64,000 bases of DNA from Acanthosepion pharaonis (taxonomy: Eukaryota > Mollusca > Cephalopoda > Sepiida > Sepiidae): assembly GCA_903632075.3 (NCBI GenBank), contig CAHIKZ030004732.1, forward strand, positions 310,001-374,000, given 5' to 3'. Each line of letters opens with the position of its first letter. Within the stretch, counting starts at the first letter, position 1. The notes beneath the pieces are model-generated. The model was given only the letters and a program-made list of their open reading frames with translations. It did no database searches and was not told where the DNA came from. The position numbers and the translations under genes were made by a program. Below, in pieces: positions 55,566-64,000 of the stretch.

Positions 55566-58537
55566 TCATATTGATTCAGTAGTTCCTGACAGACTTGCAT
55601 TAAATGATCTTTGTTTTTGTCTGAGTATCTGTGAGGTGTTAATTAGGGACACTTCACAGTCGATTTTTTGTAGTTGACATTTACAATGTTTCTCACTACT
55701 ACTGGATAAACTTATTCTTTCCCCTCTCTTCTGTTCTTCACTTTCATATCTCTGGTGGTCTTCCTGATCTCTCTCAATACTGGATTCATTCATTATTTCT
55801 TGTGTTGTCTGTTCTTCTATTTCCTTTTCCATAACTTCATACTCTCCTTAGTTATTGGTCTTCCTGAGCCAGTATGCTATGTCCCTTTTTTGTTAACTGT
55901 TGTAACCTAGGAAAAGGTTACTGAATATGAAGAAATGAATGATAATATTTATAACAGGAACAACATACAAGATTCACCAACAGTGTGTAGTAAGTAATCA
56001 ACTGCTATTGGGGAATCAAGCTGAATCCTAAGTGAATCCAAATGAATACCACATACAGTATATTCTACTGTATATGGATTGAAACATACCCATTATATTC
56101 CATATGTATGGTATAACATTAACACAGCTGTGTTAAATCCCTTTTGCATCACAAAATTTGCCTTTTCAGGACTTGAATCCTTGTAATTTCTGTACCACAT
56201 ACTTTCATTCATTGCAAATGACATGGTATTTGGAGTTCTTGTTTATCTTTTCATCAATGAGGATGGGCTTTGTCTTCTGCCTACATGCAGAATAACTCTA
56301 TAACTTAGGAGTAATCTGGGTAAATAACTCTCTATATCACAATCCATTGGAGAGAATGCTTTTAATCCTGTTTTTATCGTTTGAACCATTCTCTCCACAA
56401 TTCCATTTGACTGTGAGTTGTAAGGTGTTTTGTATGGAACACAGCCAATATGTTTTAACCATGCACATAAACTTTCTTTACAAAACTCAGGTGCATTGTC
56501 AGAGACTAAGGTTTTTGGAATTCTATTTCTCAAAAGCACTATCTTCAATACCTGCTTCACAATAGTGGCTTTTCTATCTGCAATTTTAATAACTTCAGGT
56601 CAACCTGAATATGAGTCAACTAATATCAGAAATAGTCCTATGCCTTAAATTTAGGCATGAGCTATATCTACTCAATTCTATCTATTCAACACTGGATTCT
56701 GCCTTACCTGATTTAAGGGTAATATGTCCATTTCTATCCAGTGCTAAATCCTATCCTCACAATTTTCACTTGCTTCAACATTTTTACTCTCAAAATTTAA
56801 CCAAGATAATGAATAAACATGCAGAATAGTTTTCCCTTTATACAATATCAAAGTCGCACGCCATAATCTTAACCGCCCATCTTAGTATCTTGGCAGATGT
56901 GACCTTGGCAACTCTCTTCTAGGGTTGAATATAAATTCCAAAGGCTTATGATCAAATTTTAACAGAAATTTGTTTCCCAGCAAAATATTTCTTATTCTTT
57001 TTGTGCTCCACACAATTGCCAATGCCACCACCACAATATTTTAATAATTTGCCTCTACCAATGTTAGTTTTATGGATAAGTAGATTACAGGGTGATCTTC
57101 CTGTGACAATATTGTGGCTATAGCAGAGTTACTGGCATCAGTAATTAATGTCAATTCTTTTGGTGGGTCGAAAATTTTAACAACTTTTTTTTTTATGAGT
57201 GCCTTTTATAATTTCTCGAAAGCAACTTCCAGTCTTTTTACCCATTCAAACTTGGTATTCTTCCTTATTTTGTTAAATGGTCCCACAAGGTCACTATATC
57301 ATGGTAGTTATCTGTTATAGAAATTGGTTAATCCTAAAAAAGATTCTTTTTTTTTATTTCTGGGTACAGCTATCTCTGATATCTTATTAATGAGTTTATC
57401 ATCTGACGATATACTGTCTTTGGATATTTGATATCCTAGGTACAAAATACTCACCTTGTATCCCCTTAATAGTCCAACATCCAGTTTTACAGACTTACAG
57501 ACTCTTAACATGTCAATTCCTGTGACTTTGATGTTTGCCACCACCATGATGGATATTATCTCAAATCTGTTTTTTGTCTCAAACATGCTTTCAAAGTATC
57601 CTAAAATTTTGATGATTGACCCATCGAACTATTTCAACTGGAGATTACTTTTCTTTAACTTTGGTCTATCAGTTCTTTCCCAAAATTTTCTCGGTATCAA
57701 TGTAACATCACTTCAAGTATCCACTTGCATGAATAAAGTTACCCCGTTCAACTTCACCATTTCCCTACTTTTATTCTGCGCTTTTATTGGAAATACTTCC
57801 GTACTTTCAATTGGTGGATCTATATTTTCCCCTCATATGTGTGCATACTGTCTGCAAATTATTCCTCTTTTTACACTTACAACATCATTTTTCAAAGGCC
57901 AGACACTTATTTTTGCTCTCTTCATGTTCCTTATTGCAGTATTTGCATACAAGTATACTTTTAGCAGCACTCTAAGTTTCCATGCTGCCTTTGGAGGCAT
58001 TAAATTTTTTAATCAATTCCAATTTTTGTAAGAACTCCACATATGCTTCCAGATTTATATTATGAACTTGAAGCTGCTCTAGAATTTTATGCCTGTATGA
58101 AATGTCAAGCATTCCTTCAATCAGTCTTAGCAAAATTAGCTTGTCTTCTAGACATTTGTTCCAGACCCATTTTTTCAACCTCACAATATCTTGATGCTTC
58201 TTTCAATTGCTGTACATAATGCATAATAGTTTTGTCTGGTTTCTGTCTACTTTTGAGAAATTTAGTTCTTTCCGTTATGATCAATCTTTTTTTTTTTGGT
58301 CATATATTGGCTTTGCAATTTCTTCATATGCTAAATCTTCCAACACTTTGGGATAGACCATGTTGGAGATTTTTTATGGCCTCACACCCGGTTTAGGCCA
58401 AAAACAAATCCATAACTTCATTTTCTCCTCCACTAGATTTGGTGTCCTTTAACTTTTTTACGCTGCAAAACACTTAAGCCAGGTTTCTACATATTAAGGA
58501 TCTCTCATCATGATTAGCAATTGATTGGTAATGCCAT
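55566..58537 (-). mobile_element. Ty3/gypsy element, gag-pol, lacking the RT core
   Basis: Minus strand, 5' to 3'. Gag from Met at 58537 includes ENEVMDLFLA and EDKLILLRLIEGMLD (57972-58184). Two zinc knuckles follow: CKYCNKEHEESKNKC complete, CCKCKKRNNLQTVC without its His. In the protease, the catalytic DTG reads DT-stop (57713-57715). An open frame (57308-57586) runs from the protease end through LLRGYKVSI straight to LYLGYQISKDSISSDDKLIN, so the reverse-transcriptase palm is absent. RNase H (about 56880-57200) has ITDASNSAIAT and FDHKPLEFIFNP. Integrase has VDSYSG, TLVSDNAPEFC and NGIVERMVQ, the three DDE positions. Stops and frameshifts elsewhere. The 88-codon frame at 55566-55832 may be its tail. 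LTRs were not found. Confidence 0.88.
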
Positions 58538-59039
58538 GTTGTTATGATAGGTATTCTATCTGACAGATGTAGTCTCATCAAAAGAATATAAATCTCCCAT
58601 AGTTATAATGATACTGCTTTATATACAGTACCACATTTACATATCACAACAAAATCATTATGCAATAGTATTAAATCCTACACCATCTTATCCAAATAAT
58701 AAAAAGATAAAACACAACATCCAAAAATTGAATCTTTATTTACACAATAAAGTCAACATATACATATCTTACAAATTATACGCAATGCCTCTAAGGTTGA
58801 TTTAAAAATTTTAACCATTGCTAAAATATAAAATGTTGCAATTTTCATTTATAGAATGGTGACTGCAAAATGCCAACTATGAATCATGTTTTTGTCTGTG
58901 AGACCCATCTGGCATAAACTTTGCAATATCTCAATTTTGTCATCCTTGTTTCCAGTGCATAAAAGCTGACATTCATTTCTGTACACATTTCCCTGTCATA
59001 ATCTGAAAATCTGTATTGATAAACTGATCAAGGCACTTT
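58538..59039. other. Unassigned AT-rich DNA
   Basis: This lies upstream of the Ty3/gypsy gag, where a 5' LTR would be expected. I find no TG...CA-bounded segment matching anything on the other side. Confidence 0.45.
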
Positions 59040-59395
59040 ATTTCACAGGGTGACATCTGTGCATGGCCACCCAGAATGTAACTTGATACACACTAAGTTG
59101 GCATTACTGAAAAGTTTTAACAATTACCCAACTTTTCTCCTATTCACTGATTAGTTTCCATAAGTATTCAACAAGCATTGATGAATATCAATGGGTGCAA
59201 TTTTTTTTCTACATAGATGAATTCAGTTATACACCTATTTCATATGCAATTTCATGCCATATACTATTTTACCAAACTGCTAATTGTAATAAAACAAAAA
59301 AAATTATGGGTTATTGGTGGAAATGTTTAACTTCTACTAGTATACTACCACTATGCACTTCTGATGTTGTGTATTACACTTCACAGTAACTCATA
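59040..59395 (+). repeat. Unclassified dispersed repeat, copy 2
   Basis: GCATTGATGAATATCAATGG, then GTGCAATTTTTTTTCTACAT, ATGCAATTTCATGCCATATA and CTATTTTACC align with the 18250-18540 copy. See that entry. Confidence 0.55.
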
Positions 59396-59425
59396 TATAT
59401 TTAATTATACTTAACGAATTGTGCC

Positions 59426-59427
<2 letters not shown>

Positions 59428-59476
<49 letters not shown>
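59428..59476. repeat. (TG)n(TA)n microsatellite
   Basis: TG (59428-59447) passes into TA (59448-59476). Confidence 0.95.
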
Positions 59477-59483
<7 letters not shown>

Positions 59484-59799
59484 AGTTTCATTAAAGATGA
59501 CTGACAAGGTACTGCAATTAAGCTTTTCATTTTATTTTTCTTGTATTTATATAAGTGTTTTCTTTTCTAAACATAGTGTGTAAAAATTGGAAAATAAAAA
59601 CATTCCCACCACTCTAGAAACATAAAAATGTCTACAGATTCAGTTAAAAATAAAAAGTAAAAAACATCTTTGATAATGGTTAATAGAATAGCCAAAAGCA
59701 CTCAGATATGTAGAACATTCAGACAATTTTTACAAATTTTAACAGCAACAATGCACTAATAGATGTTAAAAATGATGCACTTCTATTGAGTTTTTTTTT

Positions 59800-60005
59800 T
59801 TGTCAGGTGAACAAAAGTTTTTTGCATTCTTAATGTCTGTGGAACTTGTCCAAATAATTTTTCATTCTGAACAATTTCATCTCATCTATCAACCATTATC
59901 ATAGCATTGTTGGCTAATTAATTAGCTGAAAGTGCTCAGAACGAAAAATCATTTGGATAATTTCAACAGACACTAAGTCCAAAAAGGAAATGTTTGCACA
60001 CAAAG
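59800..60005. mobile_element. Fold-back (MITE-like) element
   Basis: 59832-59870 and 59936-59975 are inverted copies with about six differences: TGTCTGTGGAACTTGTCCAA against TGTCTGTTGAAATTATCCAA, then ATAATTTTTCATTCTGA against ATGATTTTTCGTTCTGA. Pairing extends weakly outward. No coding frame is present, and the superfamily is not determined. Confidence 0.75.
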
Positions 60006-60426
60006 AAAGCACAAAAAAAGTTAACTTTACCATTATGTGGGAGATATTTCTGCCACACCCTGTATCTCAGTCTATTATTTATCTACCTTATCTATTCTAA
60101 TTTATTGTAATCAAAAGCAATCAATATTATACATGTGTAACTGACCAACTATACTCAGGTTTTCCTTTCTCTCTCCTTTGATTTCTTTTATAAAATCTGA
60201 ATGAATGATTCACAATACTATATCCGGAAGCATCATTAATTAGTACATTCCACAAAAATTTCCTACCATGCATACATACTAGTTAAATTACATACATGTA
60301 TATGAATTGTGTGGGTGTGTATATTTATCTTTAAGAAACTTCACTAGAAACATGAATATTTACTAACATATTTTATGAATACGACTAAATACATATATGT
60401 ACACATGTGTATAGATGTGTGTTTGG

Positions 60427-60427
<1 letters not shown>
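60006..60427. other. Unassigned AT-rich DNA
   Basis: Nothing recognisable apart from a TTATGTGGGAGATATTTCTG word near 60033 that may belong to a DNA transposon end. Confidence 0.4.

Positions 60428-60480
<53 letters not shown>
60428..60480. repeat. (TA)n microsatellite
   Basis: About 26 TA units. Confidence 0.96.
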
Positions 60481-60485
<5 letters not shown>

Positions 60486-62512
60486 TGAAGGTATACTCGA
60501 TATATGATTATATAAGTGCATGCATGTGTAACAGGGTACTGACCCTGTTCAAACATTTAATTGCATAAAATTGCAGGATAGTGATTTGGAGGGACTAATT
60601 GGATAATAATTATAGTTTTCAGGACAGTAGGTTGAATGGTTAAGAGAAAAATGAAAAAAAACAAAAAAAACAAGTTAAGAATTATGTCTTACACAATAAA
60701 ATGAATTTAAGAACAGTTCAAAAAAAATCAAATCAGCAAAATTGAACAAAACCAAGGTACCCCCCTTCTCCCAATCCACTTCCCACATGATTAATGTGCT
60801 TTTTGAATTTTTTGGTCCTGAGAAATTAAATTTGGAGGTTTGTTTACAATTATACTATCTGTCCAAAACACACACAATCCTACAGAAAAATTGACCCAAA
60901 TTCTTTTAAATAGAGAAGGCATCTGGGTCATGCCTAATTCCCAAACTTGGGGTTTATGTTGATGCTTTCTAACAAAAACATCATTATCTTTATAGAAAGA
61001 AAGGTCAGAAAATTCTAAAAACAAAAATGCCATGTAGTTATTAACAGATCTCCTAAGATTATGACAGTTGGGGTCAGAGAGTAGAAATTCAATATATCAA
61101 TGTCACATTTTAGTGTCAATATAAAAACGTCTGAGGGACACACAAAGAAGGACAGTCATCTGGCAATCTCACAAAAAACACACCTACTTTTTTAGTGGTT
61201 TGAGTGAATACACAGACACATGCCCTGCTTTATTTATTTTTATAGAAATTACTACTAGATTTCACAAATCAGTATCTGGTAGGGGAAGGGGAAGAGCTTC
61301 TCAGTAAATAAACATTTTATTCAGTTTTTCTTTATATTCAATAAACTTTTTGTTAAAGTTATCAACAGTGTTGTGCATATTACTGAAGGAGTTCTTATTT
61401 GAGGCTTGATTCTCTACATTGTCCTTACAAAGAGACAAAAGTTACCACAGCCATAAACAAGAATTAACACAATCTTGTCTGTGGTACATTATGTATATAG
61501 ATGGGTTCACATTAGATATTGTTGTCAATCCCAACATTGTAAGATTTTGGGAAACCCAAATCAGCCCTATTCAGATGGCACATTGGCCCCAACCAAAGAA
61601 GGAAAAGAAAGTTGGATGACCCATAACATTGGTACTACTCAACAAAGTTAGTGGTGCTAGTGACTAAAGAAGAGCAAGAAGACGAGAAGAAAGTGAATAT
61701 GGCATTGGTTACACATGTATATATGCACTTAAATACATATGATCACACAGGTCAGTAGATGTAAGTTTTACACTGTTAAAAAATGGGCTGTCTATTTATG
61801 TACATATAGCCACTAAATATAACATAAAAATATTTGTATATTTATAACAATTCTTGATATTTACAGAATAACTGAAGCACAAATTAATGTCATTCTTAAT
61901 TTTTTTTTAAATGGACTCTTGATTTACTTGATTTATTTCCAAGCATAACATCCATTTACAATGTAGACCATTGATTTGAACAACTGAATGCCATCACTCT
62001 TGATCTGTTTATCTGTATAACTTTATGATAATATTTTGAATTAATAAATTGAGATATTTCTCAAATATTTCACCAATTGCTTTATAACTTCTGGAAAGCT
62101 TGTTTGTTAAAATATTATAAGATTAATATCAACATAATTGTAGCTAACACACACACAAGGATAGATGTACACATTCAAGCTCTTAAATAATGTGACAGAG
62201 AACATCCAGTATAATCCAATGTCTTTTTGCTAATTTGGCAAAAGACATGGATGCTACTACTATAAGACCAACTGTTGACTCAAAACACCTTTTCTCACAA
62301 TGGACTGCATTTGTCCTTTGTCCTATTTTTAAATGACAAATAATGTTTTCAGTTATGTACCTCTTATCCATTAGTCTTTTAGCATCAACCATACCCAAAC
62401 TATTTTAAAACATACTAATAATTTTGTCACCCTACAATCTTATGTTGAGAAGCAAAACATTTTATATATGATAACAAATATATATTTTTTAAATATCAAG
62501 ATAACTTTTAAG

Positions 62513-62515
<3 letters not shown>
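60481..62515. other. Unassigned AT-rich DNA
   Basis: Minus-strand frames of 80 (60791-61033) and 71 codons (62183-62398) and a plus-strand frame of 66 codons (61419-61619) have no recognisable motif. Poly(A)-rich words near 60650-60730 are low complexity. No element ends are seen. Confidence 0.5.

Positions 62516-62573
<58 letters not shown>
62516..62573. repeat. (TA)n microsatellite
   Basis: About 29 TA units. Confidence 0.97.
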
Positions 62574-62579
<6 letters not shown>

Positions 62580-62799
62580 TCTCATTTCTGAGTACACCAA
62601 TCTACTAGGGCAGTCAGTCAATCCATGTTGCACATATCTGCTTGGGCATATTTGTGTTTGTTCAATACCTACTGAGCTCACAGCTAAACCTGTGTTTTAT
62701 AATATAACTATATTGAGTAGACTGTAGCTAGATTCTGGGGGGAGAGCATGATCAACAGTTTGAACAATGTCATTATGACCCTCTGTCATAAGAATTTGT
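62574..62799. other. Unassigned spacer, perhaps SINE tail
   Basis: It lies between a (TA)n array and the conserved part of the SINE and could be that SINE's 3' region. No independent evidence. Confidence 0.35.
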
Positions 62800-63036
62800 G
62801 ACTTTGTGCTAACACAACCAGTGACATTTTTAAATAGTTCCATCTATCTAATTTCACCCACAAGTCTTGGGTCAGCCTTTGGTACAGTTTTCAGGTAATT
62901 TCCCATGGTACTGGTATTAACTTTCCAGGCTGATAACACAAGGATGTCATCCCCCTGACAAATCAAACATGGTGAAATGTCAAACCAGGTCCCATAGTCA
63001 GAAAGCAAACATTGTAACCACTTGGCCTCATGGTTG
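62800..63036 (-). mobile_element. tRNA-derived SINE (family 3, octopus type)
   Basis: On the minus strand GAGGCCAAGTGGTTACAATG (A-box region), GGGACCTGGTTTGACATTTC (B-box region) and the tail GGCTGACCCAAGACTTGTGG then GTGAAATTAGATAGATGGAA occur in order. I recognise this tail (GGCCGACCAAAGCCTTGTGAG-type, then GGATTTGGTAGACGGAAACT) from abundant octopus SINEs. It is the strongest taxonomic clue in the window. The copy is diverged and carries an insertion of about 60 bases between head and tail. Confidence 0.75.

Positions 63037-63037
<1 letters not shown>

Positions 63038-63126
<89 letters not shown>
63038..63126. repeat. (TGTC)n(TC)n(TA)n compound microsatellite
   Basis: A TGTC run (63038-63063), a TC run (63064-63086) and a TA run (63087-63126) are contiguous, next to the SINE. 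Confidence 0.97.
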
Positions 63127-63130
<4 letters not shown>

Positions 63131-63306
63131 AGTGTGTTCAAATGTGTGAAGCATTGGGAATTGCTACTCCATAATTAAGTGTGAATATGGGGACATTTAA
63201 CCTGGACAGATTGGCCAAAATGTTAGCAATTAATATGCAGATGACTCACTAATCATTCAACTGAAATATAATTCAACTCAATGCAGACTAATTTTGTGTG
63301 TTTATG

Positions 63307-63314
<8 letters not shown>
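63127..63314. other. Unassigned spacer
   Basis: Nothing recognisable. Confidence 0.4.

Positions 63315-63357
<43 letters not shown>
63315..63357. repeat. (TA)n microsatellite
   Basis: About 21 TA units. Confidence 0.96.
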
Positions 63358-63359
<2 letters not shown>

Positions 63360-63384
63360 TCCTGCATATATCTACAAAACAATA

Positions 63385-63560
63385 CTTACCTGATCAGATA
63401 GGGACTCTACAAGACCTGTAATGATTTCCTCTAGAACCTGGTGCTGGATGTTAACAGCATGTCCTTTAACTTCTGCAAGTTATATGGTGGAAACTCTACA
63501 GAATGTTGGTCCATCATATCTCAAAGTGCTCAATGGAACCAAGGCCTGGGGAGTTTGGTA
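63385..63560 (-). mobile_element. Tc1-like transposase C-terminal fragment
   Basis: The minus strand reads LAEVKGHAVNIQHQVLEEII, then TGLVESLSDQV. The ending LVESLPRRV-type is common to Tc1-like transposase C-termini, preceded by a segment of the right length. No catalytic motif is included, so the call rests on one short pattern. Confidence 0.5.
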
Positions 63561-64000
63561 GTCAGAATAATACAGTAAAGTGTTTTTCATCGTACTTGCC
63601 ATAAACGGATATATATAGTCTTCAATAATGTTGAAATAGCTGATACATGATAATACATCTTACACACAAATAATAGGATTCAGTATTTCTCGGTTGAACT
63701 TTGTTCAAGCCATTACGCAAGTTGTTGAATCCTGATGTTTTCACTTAGCTAGGATAAAAAACACTTACCTGTCATCATCTTATTTAGGAAAAAGACTAAT
63801 TGGACCAGATTAGATTCTTCCATTGATATAAGGTCAAGTTTCAATGTTTTTATATCAATTACAAACACTTTTATAATGGACATTGGGTCGTATAGGTACT
63901 CTCTCTGGCTCATGCAACAAAGATCAATGCTGTGATACATTCCTTCCTTCCTTCCTTCCTTCATCTACTTGGGTCACAGTAGCCTTTCTGATAGGAAATT
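63561..64000. other. Unassigned DNA with (TTCC)n
   Basis: A TTCC run of about six units lies at 63939-63962. A 71-codon minus-strand frame (63749-63964) ends in it and is not recognised. Confidence 0.5.

Overview
The window looks like intergenic or intronic DNA from a mollusc, most probably a cephalopod and perhaps an octopus. The signs are an AT-rich, CpG-poor background, dozens of (TA)n, (CA)n and (TC)n arrays, tRNA-derived SINEs of a kind I recognise from octopus genomes, and relics of four or more non-LTR retrotransposon families, Penelope-like elements, a Ty3/gypsy element, hAT and Tc1/mariner. I find no intact host protein-coding gene and no complete tRNA or rRNA gene. The species is an inference, made without any database search.

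Layout. 0-5 kb: unassigned DNA, then about 2.7 kb that is almost pure purine on the plus strand, with a 23-bp minisatellite at its core. 5-11 kb: fragments of three LINE families, one with a twin-priming-like inversion, an intact-ended 446-bp hAT element with an 8-bp duplication, and a LINE inserted into a minisatellite. 11-15 kb: a SINE and two Penelope-like relics. 16-19 kb: very long (TA)n/(CA)n arrays and a SINE. 19-22 kb: a long minus-strand LINE interrupted by a solo LTR. 22-28 kb: mostly unassigned, with a Penelope endonuclease relic, hammerhead-like motifs, and a patch of normal CpG density that begins near a 53-codon reading frame with a good 3' splice site. This is the best candidate for a host exon. 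28-39 kb: SINE, LINE, palindromic elements, a second larger hAT element, and two copies of an unclassified repeat. 39-45 kb: a nearly full-length decayed LINE, an 18S rRNA pseudogene fragment, and a LINE endonuclease fragment. 45-55 kb: SINEs, a mariner relic, a LINE tail. 55-58.5 kb: a Ty3/gypsy element with gag, protease, RNase H and integrase but apparently without the reverse transcriptase core. 59-64 kb: fold-back elements, a SINE, a Tc1 fragment and microsatellites.

The genes do not work together as a pathway. The window is a layered record of transposition. Non-LTR 3' ends repeatedly abut (TA)n arrays, and insertions can be ordered in time from nesting: the solo LTR is younger than its host LINE, and one LINE is younger than its host minisatellite. 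Reading frames inside simple repeats are artefacts and are not annotated as genes.
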